Below, one piece after another: positions 41,987 through 50,556 of a stretch of DNA of 64,000 nt (position 1 is its first letter; each line of letters opens with the position of its first letter). The notes under the pieces were generated by a model, which was not told the origin of the DNA, ran no database searches, and saw only the letters and a program-made list of their open reading frames with translations. The stretch is taken from NCBI GenBank assembly GCA_964632005.1, contig CAZWAP010000007.1:1-64000 (forward strand), read 5' to 3'. This stretch comes from CAZWAP01 sp964632005. Lineage in GTDB: Bacteria > Planctomycetota > Phycisphaerae > Sedimentisphaerales > Anaerobacaceae. A program made the translations under genes and the position numbers.

Positions 41987-43270
41987 TTACTTGAGTATCT
42001 CGCTTATGTCCTGCTCCGGGGTGGCTATCGGCTTGATGTCGAACTTTTGCACCAGTACGTCGAGCACATTCGGGCTGATAAAGGCCGGCAGGCTCGGGCC
42101 GAGGCGAATGTTCTTGACGCCCAGGTAGAGCAAAGACAAGAGAATCGCGACCGCTTTCTGCTCGTACCAGGAAACTATAAGCGATAAAGGCAAATCGTTA
42201 ACCCCGCAGCCGAAGGCATCCGCGAGAGCCAGCGCTATCTTGATTGCCGAGTAGCAATCATTACACTGCCCGGTGTCGATCAGGCGTGGGATGCCGTCTA
42301 TATGCCCGTAGTCGCGGGCGTTGATGCGGTATTTGCCGCACCCCGCGGTCAGTATCACGCAGTCTGGCGGCACTTTCTCGGCAAACTCGGTGTAGTAGTT
42401 CCGCTTGGGTTTGGCGCCGTCGCAGCCGCCTATGAAGAAAAAGTGGCGTATCTTGCCGGCCTTGACGGCCTCGACGATCTTGTCAGCCAGGCCGAGCACA
42501 GCGGTGTAGTGGAAGCCGGTGCTCAAGGTCCCCTGTGGGTTGTCCGGCAGCGGCGGCGAGGCCAGGGCCTTTTCGATTACCGGCCCAAAGTCCCTGTCTT
42601 TTATGTGCGTAACGCCGGCGGCACCGGCTATGCCACAGGTGAAGATGCGGTCCTTGTAGGATTCCTTTGGAATCATAATGCAATTTGTGGTAACCAGGAT
42701 GGAGCCGGTAAACTCGTCGAACTCCTTTCTCTGGTTCTGCCAGGCCGTCCCGTAATTACCGACCAGGTGATCGAATTTTCTCAGTTCCGGGTAGCCGTGG
42801 GCGGGTAGCATCTCGCCGTGCGTATAGACGTTTATGCCCGTCCCTTCAGTCTGCTCGAGCAGCTCATAGAGGTCAAGCAGGTCGTGGCCTGTCACCACGA
42901 TTCCGGGCCCTGCTTTCGTGCCGCGGGGTACGCTCACCGGCGTCGGGTTGCCGAACCTTTCGGTGTGGGCGTTGTTGAGCATCTCCATCGTGCGCAGGTT
43001 CATCTGGCCGGCTTTCAGGACCAGCTCGACAAAACGGTCAGCGTCGAAATCGACGTTTGTCAGCGTTGAAAACAGGGCCTCGTGAACGAACGCATCAACA
43101 TCCTCGTCCCTCTTTCCCAGCTCGCGGGCATGGTAAGCATATGCGGCAATTCCCTTCAGGCTGAAGAGGAGTATATCCTGCAAGCTCTGGACGTCCTCGT
43201 TCTTGCCACACACACCGACCTTGGTACATCCTGTCCCGCCGGCGGTCTGCTCGCATTGATAACAAAACAT
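41987..43270 (-). CDS. hcp: Hybrid cluster protein (hydroxylamine/NO reductase), short class III-like
   Basis: Hcp detoxifies nitric oxide and hydroxylamine. The N-terminal Cys motif FCYQCEQTAGGTGCTKVGVC has CX2CX8CX5C spacing as in anaerobe enzymes. At 427 residues it lacks the roughly 110-residue helical insertion of the 550-residue class I and II proteins; the sequence after the motif (NEDVQSLQDILLFSLKGIAAYA) matches the second copy of that region in longer homologues, which fits class III. Hybrid-cluster ligands are visible in GCDGAKPKRNYY, TAGCGKYR and DTGQCNDCYSA. It lies 21 bases after the HD protein gene on the same strand. Confidence 0.95.
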   Translation of the reverse strand: MFCYQCEQTAGGTGCTKVGVCGKNEDVQSLQDILLFSLKGIAAYAYHARELGKRDEDVDAFVHEALFSTLTNVDFDADRFVELVLKAGQMNLRTMEMLNNAHTERFGNPTPVSVPRGTKAGPGIVVTGHDLLDLYELLEQTEGTGINVYTHGEMLPAHGYPELRKFDHLVGNYGTAWQNQRKEFDEFTGSILVTTNCIMIPKESYKDRIFTCGIAGAAGVTHIKDRDFGPVIEKALASPPLPDNPQGTLSTGFHYTAVLGLADKIVEAVKAGKIRHFFFIGGCDGAKPKRNYYTEFAEKVPPDCVILTAGCGKYRINARDYGHIDGIPRLIDTGQCNDCYSAIKIALALADAFGCGVNDLPLSLIVSWYEQKAVAILLSLLYLGVKNIRLGPSLPAFISPNVLDVLVQKFDIKPIATPEQDISEILK

Positions 43271-43291
43271 AATCTTTCCTTTCCAAGAATT

Positions 43292-44041
43292 TCAGTTGAC
43301 TTCCTGCTTATGGTCGAGTCTGCCGGCATCGCCGGCCGAAAGAATTTCCTCGGCGACCTTTCGACCGGCGCCTGTTTTCAATACCCCCATAATCTTTCGC
43401 CGAATCTGCTCCGGGTCGCCGTCGGGCGACTCTGCTAAAATATTTGCGATCTGGTCGGCGTCCCAGAGGCACCTGAACTCGATCGTGTCGATGTCTTTTG
43501 CGCCGTGGTGGTTTGCGATGATCCTGCATACGTGCTCCACGACCGCGGGGTCAAGGTCGAACTGGCCCATGATATCTCTTGCAATCGGTGGCCCTTCGAG
43601 CTCCTGGAACCTGCCGTCCGCTGAGCCGTGCTTCTGCTCGGCGCGGGGAATACCGACGTCGTGGAGGATGGCGGCGGCCCTGAGGACCAGTGGGTCGCCA
43701 CCCTCTACCGCCCCGATGCGCTTGGCATAGCCCAGGACGGCCAGGCTGTGGTCAATTCTCCTGTAGTCGTCTCCGAAAACGCCCTTCATACGCTCGACCA
43801 GCCTGTCGCAGATGCTGTTTATGTCCTTTGCAGAAGCACGCCCGATGCACTGCTCGGCATACTGGCACCATTCAGCACAGCCCAGGTCGATCCTGGGGTT
43901 CGTAATGATTCGGCCGCACTTCTTGCACCGGAGCTTGGGCTCGTCTTTGAAGAATTCCAATAGACCTCCGCACGGGCAGTTGACCTCGAATATGTCTTCG
44001 GGCTTCCAGTATCTCTGGTCTTGTCCGGGGCATCTGAACAT
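43292..44041 (-). CDS. HD-domain phosphohydrolase with N-terminal zinc knuckles
   Basis: A 249-residue protein: residues 1-65 are Cys-rich (CPCGG, CKKCG, then CAEWCQYAEQC), probably binding zinc or an Fe-S cluster; residues 85-230 are an HD domain with HSLAVLGYA, ILHDVGIP and IANHHGAKDIDT. HD proteins of this type often accompany Hcp in anaerobes. It may hydrolyse a nucleotide signal or act as a redox-sensing regulator. Its gene lies between the cupin and hcp genes with spacings of 28 and 21 bases, consistent with a common transcript. Confidence 0.85.
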   Translation of the reverse strand: MFRCPGQDQRYWKPEDIFEVNCPCGGLLEFFKDEPKLRCKKCGRIITNPRIDLGCAEWCQYAEQCIGRASAKDINSICDRLVERMKGVFGDDYRRIDHSLAVLGYAKRIGAVEGGDPLVLRAAAILHDVGIPRAEQKHGSADGRFQELEGPPIARDIMGQFDLDPAVVEHVCRIIANHHGAKDIDTIEFRCLWDADQIANILAESPDGDPEQIRRKIMGVLKTGAGRKVAEEILSAGDAGRLDHKQEVN

Positions 44042-44069
44042 AGGTCGTTCTTCCGTCTTACCAGTGCTT

Positions 44070-44414
44070 TCAATCGCGGATCATAATCAACATCATTTTC
44101 ATCCTCCCGGGAGCATCAACGCTATGGGGCACATTGGCCGGCATTACGATAAGGCTGCCCGCCGGGACTTCATTGGCCCGGTCCGCTATCTTTACTATGG
44201 CCGTGCCCTCGATAACCTGGATGACCGCGTCGTAAACGGACGTGTGCTCGCTGAGTCTCTGACCCGCATCAAAGGAGAATATCGTTATCGTTCCGCTGCT
44301 TTTATCCAGAACGGTCTTGCTGACTATCGAGTTATCCGAGTACTCGAGCAGGCCGGCCAGGCTGCGGGCCTTGCCAAGACATTCGGAGAGAACTGCTGGT
44401 CTCTGATCGGTCAT
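44070..44414 (-). CDS. Cupin-domain protein
   Basis: A small single-domain cupin (114 residues). The start is the ATG at 44414, preceded by AAAGGGG nine bases upstream; the frame is open further but unconserved. Motif 1 is SEHTSVYDAVIQVIEGTA and motif 2 is MPANVPHSVDA, giving His and acidic residues for a metal ion. Role in the Rrf2-Hcp operon is unclear; similar cupins accompany Hcp/HD pairs in other anaerobes and could sense or sequester metal. It begins five bases after the Rrf2 stop. Confidence 0.85.
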   Translation of the reverse strand: MTDQRPAVLSECLGKARSLAGLLEYSDNSIVSKTVLDKSSGTITIFSFDAGQRLSEHTSVYDAVIQVIEGTAIVKIADRANEVPAGSLIVMPANVPHSVDAPGRMKMMLIMIRD

Positions 44415-44418
44415 TCGG

Positions 44419-44928
<510 letters not shown>

Positions 44929-45118
44929 TCAGTGGGACCCTGCTCGGGCATCCCGACAGCATCCCGTGGACCTGCCTGCGGGGCCTCGCCAGCCCAGATG
45001 GCCAAGCCCCGGCGATCCTTGAAATCTCCACTCCACGGCTCTTATTCCAAATCACCGCTCTCTTGAAAAATCATCGCTTCCAGGACGGCCTGCAGCAGAT
45101 TTGCTGCTCTTCCGGGCT

Positions 45119-45143
45119 ATATACGACCATTATAGTCCTATAT
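45119..45143 (-). promoter_or_regulatory. IscR/Rrf2-like operator over the -10 box
   Basis: On the minus strand this 25-bp inverted repeat has half-sites ATATAGGAC and GTCGTATAT (eight of nine positions symmetrical) around a seven-base centre that includes most of the -10 box. Its layout ATA-N3-GACT-N5-xGTC-N3-TAT matches the 25-bp IscR type 1 pattern at the ATA/TAT ends, the GACT block, the AT-rich centre and the GTC. Binding of the adjacent Rrf2 protein here would block its own promoter, so autorepression relieved by cluster damage is inferred. Confidence 0.6.
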
Positions 45144-45157
45144 GTTCGTCGGGTCAA
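45129..45157 (-). promoter_or_regulatory. Sigma-70-like promoter of the Rrf2-hcp-HAO operon
   Basis: On the minus strand TTGACC (45152-45157) and a perfect TATAAT (45129-45134) are separated by exactly 17 bases, the best promoter match I found in the window. The predicted start near 45122 leaves a leader of about 240 bases to the Rrf2 gene; the leader contains a small hairpin at 45092-45107 (GCAGCA/TGCTGC) and nothing else recognisable. Confidence 0.7.
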
Positions 45158-45175
45158 CCTTTCGGCGCGATTTTT

Positions 45176-45190
45176 CCGAAAAATTTTCGG
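45176..45190. promoter_or_regulatory. Perfect 15-bp palindrome upstream of the promoter
   Basis: CCGAAAA and TTTTCGG arms flank one central base, about 20 bases upstream of the -35 box. Position and symmetry fit a site for an activator or second repressor, but no protein can be assigned. A similar element (CAGAAAA/TTTTCTG) lies upstream of the Fur-family gene at 51969-51985. Confidence 0.35.
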
Positions 45191-45243
45191 CCAGGGACCA
45201 GCGCAGCTCACGAGGCGGCCTCGCCCCGGCTGATAGGGGCCGG

Positions 45244-46968
45244 TTACGTCGGGTCGGTGCTGTTTGAGGCGGGCGGTATCCGGAGCACCCCGGTAAGATT
45301 CTTCTCGGAAGAGAAGCGGTATTCACGCTGCCTTTTAACGAGAACATCTTTCCTGTCTATAATTATCTCTATCTGCTCATCAGGCCGGCGCTGGTGCATC
45401 ACGTTGGCAAGAACAAGGGCCTTTTCGAGGCCGTCACCGGTCCCGTAGTTCACCACCTCGTCGGGCTGCGCAAGCCTGGTGCCGTCATATATCGAGACGT
45501 TGTCCATCCCATCAAGCCAATTCCTGCACTGGTCGATCGACATCGAAGCAGCCCTTTCCACTGAGACCGGGTTTCGCTCGACGGCGGCCTTGATAAACGG
45601 CGCCCACTCACAAACAGCCATGTCACGATACGCGTAGAAAGCCAGATCCGCGGTGGTGTTGGTCTTACGAAGTGACCGGAGATAGTCAATAACGTCGCGG
45701 CGTGCGGCCTCCAGGGGGATTTCAATTCGGCTGGTAGGAAGATAGTTCTTATCAGGGCAGGGCAGGTTTGCCCGGGTATGAACGAAGTCGGCCAGCTTCT
45801 CCACGAACTTGTGGGCATCCGGCACCGCGGTCTCTATGAATTTCCTCAGGGCGGCCCTGTCCTCCGGGGCGGACAGGTCCAGCCGGTGTTCACTCAAGAA
45901 ATCATCCAGCCGATCACAGCGGATTCGGCCCGGCAGCTCGTAGCGAACAAAGTCCTCGTCGGAAACCTCCGCGAGCAATTTGTCGAAAGTCTTGTCCGCC
46001 ACCCTGTAATTACTTCCGTGCTCGTAGTGGAAAATGGTCTCGGCCTTGACGAACTGGGGCTGGCCATGGCAGTCCCGGCAGACCTGAAAAAACTTCTGGT
46101 ATTCCTGGTTCGACCGCAAGAAATTCGCGAAAACGGGCAGGGTAAGCTCGGCCTTCAAGTACGCTCCGAGGCGCTCGCTGAAACGCGCATAAGCCTCTTT
46201 ATCGATGGTCGCATCCTCGTAAAGGCAGTGGATGTACCCGGAGCAGTGCGAGACGATCGTGACGTTCTCGTTGCGCAGGGCCCTCTGGGCCTTGTTCGAG
46301 ATCTCCGTTCCGTTGAACCACATCGTCTTGGTCACAAGCCTTCTGTTGTTCGTCAGGACTCCGTCGTGGATGTCGATGAAGTTCTGCGAGTGCAGTGGCG
46401 TCAGGATCATAAAGATATCCGCCAGTGGTATCCGGCACACAACGAACGACGCAGCCGCGTACAGCGCCGCCAGAGAAACGCACTCGCCCGCCGCCGTTCT
46501 GTAGCCGCTCTTGCGACGAAAGGCCTGCATAGCCTCGATGGTCTCGGTTTTCCAGTATGGGATAATGTCGCTGTCGTACTTGTCCAGGCCGAAGTGCCGG
46601 CGGATATCCACGTCGAAATAGTATTTGTCCCCCTCGTAGCCGAAAAGGGCATTGCTCCTTGCAATCTCTTGCGGCCCGATGAAGTTTTCGAATCGCTTGA
46701 GCTCCCTGGCCTTACTGGTCAGTCCCCACGTCTCAAGGTCGAGGTTGAATTCGAATTCGTCTATTATAAACTGCCTGAGCCGCATCAATTTCTTGTAACT
46801 GCCCTTGCCCTCTAACTTCTTGAAGCACTCCAACTCGCGCCACCCCCAGAGAATAGGGCTCATTATATTGGCCAGAACCAGGCTGTAGATCAATTCGGGA
46901 AAGACGAAGATCTCCATATCGGAAAGGGTAATCGCCGACGAATATTTCTCAAGGTCTCTTGGACTCAT
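45244..46968 (-). CDS. Unrecognised protein, possibly transglutaminase-fold
   Basis: A 574-residue, presumably cytoplasmic protein without signal peptide. I cannot name its family. One region (TAAGECVSLAALYAAASF near residues 157-174, then TPLHSQNFIDIHDG) has a Cys, a His and an Asp in the order and context of a transglutaminase-like Cys protease core. A further CRDCHG occurs at about 310. The rest is helical and charged. The start is the ATG at 46968 overlapping the TIGR02757 stop (ATGA), so the two are co-translated and may act together. Confidence 0.6.
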   Translation of the reverse strand: MSPRDLEKYSSAITLSDMEIFVFPELIYSLVLANIMSPILWGWRELECFKKLEGKGSYKKLMRLRQFIIDEFEFNLDLETWGLTSKARELKRFENFIGPQEIARSNALFGYEGDKYYFDVDIRRHFGLDKYDSDIIPYWKTETIEAMQAFRRKSGYRTAAGECVSLAALYAAASFVVCRIPLADIFMILTPLHSQNFIDIHDGVLTNNRRLVTKTMWFNGTEISNKAQRALRNENVTIVSHCSGYIHCLYEDATIDKEAYARFSERLGAYLKAELTLPVFANFLRSNQEYQKFFQVCRDCHGQPQFVKAETIFHYEHGSNYRVADKTFDKLLAEVSDEDFVRYELPGRIRCDRLDDFLSEHRLDLSAPEDRAALRKFIETAVPDAHKFVEKLADFVHTRANLPCPDKNYLPTSRIEIPLEAARRDVIDYLRSLRKTNTTADLAFYAYRDMAVCEWAPFIKAAVERNPVSVERAASMSIDQCRNWLDGMDNVSIYDGTRLAQPDEVVNYGTGDGLEKALVLANVMHQRRPDEQIEIIIDRKDVLVKRQREYRFSSEKNLTGVLRIPPASNSTDPT

Positions 46969-47831
46969 TTTGTCCAATCGTCCCTTTCCAGGCAGTACTC
47001 AAACAACTCGCAAAGCTCGCAACGGCTTCGGTACCGGCCGGTACAGTCCTCCAGAATACCGATTCTTGACAGCGCGAAGTCATATTTAACCGGGTCGGCC
47101 GGCTGGATTTCAAGAAAACTTTCGGTAACCCTGATTGCCGCAGCCATAGAAGGGCTCTTGTGCGGGCACAGTCCGAGAATCCTGCACAACCTGCCCATAT
47201 GGACATCGAGCGGCACCACGAGCCTGGCCTTGTCAACGCACCTCCAAAGGCCGGCGTCAACGCCGTCCTCGCGAACCATCCATCGAAGAAAGAGGTTCAA
47301 CCTTTTACACGGACTGCCTTTTTCCGGGCTTGTCAGCAGGTAACTGACGCCCGGCCGGACCGGCCGACCGTAAGTGCAGGCGTATAGCTCACGCAGAGAG
47401 GCGCAGAATCTCGTAAGGGCGGGGATGACGTTCGGGTCCGACCGTTCAAGAAAACCGCAGAAAAATCCTTCGATACTGCCATAGCCGTGCAATATCCGCC
47501 GCAACAGGCCGAGCAGCTCTGCGATATCCTCGCCGGTTGTGAATCGGTGCTTGAAGGTCTGGAAGGCCCTACGGCGTGCGTCATTGAAATGGAGCACGAA
47601 GCGGTAAGGGCTGTCGCCCATAATGGCGAAAAGCTTACTCAGGCTTTTTTGTATCTGCCGGACCCGACCGTAGGCCAGAGCAGCGGCCAGGAAGGCAGCG
47701 ACCTCCATATCACGACGATCGCTGTATTCATAGACGAACTGCAAAGGGTCCGGCTTGATGAAATCTCTGCGGTTGTACCTGCGGTACAGCTTTTCGAGTA
47801 CGCTCTTGAGTGCTGCAGAACGCTGGGACAT
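46965..47831 (-). CDS. TIGR02757/DUF2400 family protein
   Basis: A 288-residue protein of a widespread uncharacterised family. The start ATG at 47831 has GGAG five bases upstream. Landmarks are REDMEVAAFLAAALAYGR-like helices (RRDMEVAAFLAAALAYGRVRQI), LLTSPEKGSPCKRLNLFLRWMVR and VVPLDVHMGRLCRILGL. The C terminus has cysteines with CX7CX2CX5C spacing, close to the CX6CX2CX5C cluster of endonuclease III, and the PLDVHMGRL segment recalls the Asp region of HhH-GPD glycosylases. A DNA-repair role is thus possible but unproven. Confidence 0.85.
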   Translation of the reverse strand: MSQRSAALKSVLEKLYRRYNRRDFIKPDPLQFVYEYSDRRDMEVAAFLAAALAYGRVRQIQKSLSKLFAIMGDSPYRFVLHFNDARRRAFQTFKHRFTTGEDIAELLGLLRRILHGYGSIEGFFCGFLERSDPNVIPALTRFCASLRELYACTYGRPVRPGVSYLLTSPEKGSPCKRLNLFLRWMVREDGVDAGLWRCVDKARLVVPLDVHMGRLCRILGLCPHKSPSMAAAIRVTESFLEIQPADPVKYDFALSRIGILEDCTGRYRSRCELCELFEYCLERDDWTK

Positions 47832-48019
47832 AAGACTCCGTGCGCACGACGTCTGAAGAATAAAGCTGCTTCGAAGCACACCCTCGCCGCCGAGCATCGA
47901 GGTTGTCGAACGCGCACGCCCGGGCAGACAGCCCGTGCGGCCCAGAGGCCCGCCGGCGGGCGAGGGCCGTACTGCTCTTCGCCGACGGAGAAAAAATCGA
48001 CTCTCAGGCCACGGTCGCC

Positions 48020-48184
48020 TTACTCCTCTATCGGCTCGAACTCATCCTTGCCTGCACCGCAGTCAGGGCATACCCAGTCATCAGGCAGATCGTCGAACGC
48101 CGTACCTGCCTCTACCCCACTTTCCTGGTCCCCGAGCGCAGGGTCATAAATGTACCCGCACATCAGGCACTTGTACTTCTTCAT
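48020..48184 (-). CDS. Rubredoxin
   Basis: A 54-residue rubredoxin with both knuckles (KCLMCGYIYDP and WVCPDCGAGKDEFE) that bind one iron. The ATG at 48184 has GAAGGAGA seven bases upstream. It serves as electron carrier for oxygen and NO detoxification enzymes such as FprA, rubrerythrin and superoxide reductase, all encoded just upstream on this strand. The sequence before it is a decayed flavin-reductase domain, so this gene appears to be the surviving half of a high-molecular-weight rubredoxin. Confidence 0.96.
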   Translation of the reverse strand: MKKYKCLMCGYIYDPALGDQESGVEAGTAFDDLPDDWVCPDCGAGKDEFEPIEE

Positions 48185-48455
48185 ACTGGCATCTCCTTCT
48201 TTCCTTCGCGCCGGTATCTTCCGCACGTTGTACGTCGCCGCACTGCTGGGAGTTCGACCGTGCTTGATATCCCGGTAGTAAGAGCAGGTCGTCGAGGGTC
48301 CCGGCGGCCGTTATCTCGGCAACAAACAACGTGTGCGTGCCGAGCTCGACATTCTTTACCACCCGGCCCTCAGACCTGCATCGAGAGATACGGGTACGCG
48401 GAGTAAGGCTCGGCGTTTGTCTGGCCATTCAACGCCTGCTCCACTTTTGTGCCGA
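48185..48455 (-). pseudogene. Decayed flavin-reductase domain of a flavin reductase-rubredoxin fusion
   Basis: On the minus strand three disjoint frames give pieces of a flavin-reductase-like domain: VEQALNGQTNAEPYSAYPYL at about 48450-48390, ending at a stop; RVVKNVELGTHTLFVAEITAAGTLDD at 48366-48290; and, in a different phase, YYRDIKHGRTPSSAATYNVRKIPARR leading directly into the rubredoxin ATG. NGQ, VGTHTLF and AYYxDxKHG are signature pieces of the Hrb-type fusion. At least two frame breaks and loss of about half of the domain are needed to explain this, so it is a pseudogene fragment. Confidence 0.75.
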
Positions 48456-48462
48456 TCATAGC

Positions 48463-48837
48463 CTATACTTTCCACAGTCCGTGAACATTGCAATACTCCC
48501 TGGCGCCGACAGGCTCGTCTCCGACGTTAAAGGCCACCTCAGGCTGATCACCGGGCTTGAGGAACTGCTGGCATACCTTCGGCCCGGTGATGATCTCTAT
48601 CCATTCGATGTAGTGTTCGGCTTTCATAGGGTGAGGGACACTGCCGACCTTGACCTTTATGCCGCCGGCGATCTTCTCAATAACGGGAACGTGCTTTTCG
48701 GTCGTTGCGTCCGCGGTCTGCTCCTCAAGCTCCTGCATCGGTGCGCCGCAGCAGACCAGTGTGCCCGCCCCGGAGTGGAGCACCTCAACGATATTCCCGC
48801 ACGCATTGCATTTGTAGATTTTCAGTCGCTTAGTCAT
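48463..48837 (-). CDS. dfx: Desulfoferrodoxin (superoxide reductase, class I)
   Basis: A 124-residue enzyme that reduces superoxide to hydrogen peroxide without making oxygen, typical of anaerobes. The N-terminal desulforedoxin centre uses Cys10, Cys13, Cys29 and Cys30 (CNACG and CCGAP). The catalytic SOR centre is present: KHVPVIE (His49), VPHPMKAEHYIEW and CNVHGLW, supplying four His and one Cys. It stands 27 bases after the fprA gene and before the rubredoxin remnant, as part of the oxygen-defence cluster. Confidence 0.96.
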   Translation of the reverse strand: MTKRLKIYKCNACGNIVEVLHSGAGTLVCCGAPMQELEEQTADATTEKHVPVIEKIAGGIKVKVGSVPHPMKAEHYIEWIEIITGPKVCQQFLKPGDQPEVAFNVGDEPVGAREYCNVHGLWKV

Positions 48838-48864
48838 AATGATTCTTCTCGCAACTAAAGGGGT

Positions 48865-50046
48865 CTATTTCGCGATTCCTATTTCCTTGTGTTTTTCCAG
48901 GATTTTGTCGGCGAGCTTATCCAGAGCCACAAGGTCCGTCTCCTTGGGCTCGCCCCTGGCCAGCACGGGTTCGATAATCTCGGCCTTTAGACCGGCCAGC
49001 AGGCTCGTCAGCTGATCTATCATCTTGCCGCCCCAGCCGTAAGAGCCTATGATCGAGGCGAACCTGGTTTTCGGCCGAAGCGCATTGGCCAAGAATGCGG
49101 CATACGCTGCCGACGGGTGCGCACCCGCCAAAACCGTCGGCGACCCTAACACTACAGTCGCAGCATCGACCAGGGCCGTTGCAAGTTTTCCTATATCAAC
49201 CGAGGACAGCTCAAACTGCCTGACCTCTATGCCTCTTTCGATCAGGGCATCAACCAGGTAAACGACCATCTGTGCTACGCTGCCGTGCATTGAGACATAA
49301 GCCACCAACACCTCGTTCCTGACCTGCTCGGAGGCCCAGTCCCTGTAGGCGCCGATGATGAAGGATGGGTCGTTGTGCATGGGGCCGTGACTCGGCGCAA
49401 TAATCTCGATATCAAGGGCATCGAGCTTTGCGATGTTGGCATTGACCTGTCGCCTGAAAGGCATCATGATCTCCGCATAGTATCTCTTGGCCGACTCATA
49501 AACCGCGTCCCGATCCCGGACAAAGAGACTGCTTGTTGCCAAGTGAGCACCAAAGAAATCGCAGGAGAAGAAGACCCTGTCCTCCTTCAGATAGGTCCCC
49601 ATCGTTTCGGGCCAGTGTACCCAGGGAATATAAACAAACTGCAACGTCTTTCCGCCCAGATCAAGTGTCTGGCCATCTTCAACGCTGACAAATCTGCGCT
49701 CGTCCAGACCAAGCAGGTCGATCAACATCCCCTTACACTTGGGGTTGGTTACGACCTTTGCGTCCGGGTAGAGCAGCAAAATATCGGGCAGACTGCCGGA
49801 ATGGTCCTGCTCGGCGTGATGGGCCACAACGTAGTCCAGCTTGTCCACACCGGATTTGACGAGGTTGTCGATCAGGATTTGGCTCTTGGTCGGATCGACG
49901 GTGTCGATCAGCGCGGTCTTTTTGCTGCCGCGGACCAGGTAACAGTTGTAGCTCGTGCCGTCCGGCAGCGGGATCAGGCGGTCAAAAAGCCTGGCATCCC
50001 AGTCAATCACCCCTACTGAATATACACCTGGTTTGATCTTTCTCAT
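48865..50046 (-). CDS. fprA: A-type flavoprotein, NO/O2 reductase (FprA family)
   Basis: A 393-residue flavodiiron protein that reduces oxygen to water or nitric oxide to nitrous oxide. The metallo-beta-lactamase-like domain has the diiron ligands HAEQDH (77-82), VTNPK...DG and PSHGPMH; the C-terminal flavodoxin domain binds FMN (YVSMHGSVAQMV). It overlaps the tpx stop by four bases. Electrons probably come from the rubredoxin downstream. The now-decayed flavin reductase was presumably its original NAD(P)H-linked donor. Confidence 0.95.
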   Translation of the reverse strand: MRKIKPGVYSVGVIDWDARLFDRLIPLPDGTSYNCYLVRGSKKTALIDTVDPTKSQILIDNLVKSGVDKLDYVVAHHAEQDHSGSLPDILLLYPDAKVVTNPKCKGMLIDLLGLDERRFVSVEDGQTLDLGGKTLQFVYIPWVHWPETMGTYLKEDRVFFSCDFFGAHLATSSLFVRDRDAVYESAKRYYAEIMMPFRRQVNANIAKLDALDIEIIAPSHGPMHNDPSFIIGAYRDWASEQVRNEVLVAYVSMHGSVAQMVVYLVDALIERGIEVRQFELSSVDIGKLATALVDAATVVLGSPTVLAGAHPSAAYAAFLANALRPKTRFASIIGSYGWGGKMIDQLTSLLAGLKAEIIEPVLARGEPKETDLVALDKLADKILEKHKEIGIAK

Positions 50047-50552
50047 ACACTGACTCCCTCGGCTGCCCTGATCGCAGAATCATAATCAGGTTCGTTCGTC
50101 AACTCGTTTACAACCTGCTTATACCTTATGATCCCCTCGGCGTCCACGACGAACACTGCTCTTGCCAGAAGGCGCAATTCCTTGATCAACACGCCGAACG
50201 CCCTGCCGAACTCCGCGTCGCGGTGGTCGGATAAGGTCATAAGGTTATCGACGCCGGCGGCCCCGCACCAGCGCCGCTGCGCGAAAGGCAGGTCCATACT
50301 GATGGTTAGTACGGCGACGTTGCCCCCCAGGGCAGCGGCGCGCTCGTTGAATCTCCTGGTTTGAATGTCGCACACCGGCGTATCCAGGGACGGCACCGCA
50401 CTGATTATGACGACCTTCCCCCGAAATGATGAGAGCTTCACGCTCGAGAGGTCGGTGGCCACTGCCTCAAAATCCGTGGCCTGCTCACCCACCCTAAGCT
50501 CGCCGCCAACAAGGGTCAAAGGCCTTCCTTGCATTGTTATCCTGGTCTCCAT
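50043..50552 (-). CDS. tpx: Thiol peroxidase (Tpx-type peroxiredoxin)
   Basis: A 169-residue atypical two-cysteine peroxiredoxin. The peroxidatic residue is Cys61 in SLDTPVCDIQTRRF and the resolving residue is Cys96 in RRWCGAAG, which separates Tpx from other peroxiredoxins. The start is the ATG at 50552 (GGTGAG upstream); the frame is open further but homologues begin here. It overlaps fprA by four bases and follows the 70-residue protein by four, so all are co-transcribed. Confidence 0.95.
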   Translation of the reverse strand: METRITMQGRPLTLVGGELRVGEQATDFEAVATDLSSVKLSSFRGKVVIISAVPSLDTPVCDIQTRRFNERAAALGGNVAVLTISMDLPFAQRRWCGAAGVDNLMTLSDHRDAEFGRAFGVLIKELRLLARAVFVVDAEGIIRYKQVVNELTNEPDYDSAIRAAEGVSV

Positions 50553-50556
50553 AAGC

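Noticed and set aside
48144..48428. A 94-codon minus-strand frame over the rubredoxin 5' end.
   Set aside because: Only its middle part is meaningful, as a fragment of the decayed flavin-reductase domain; the rest is out of frame.
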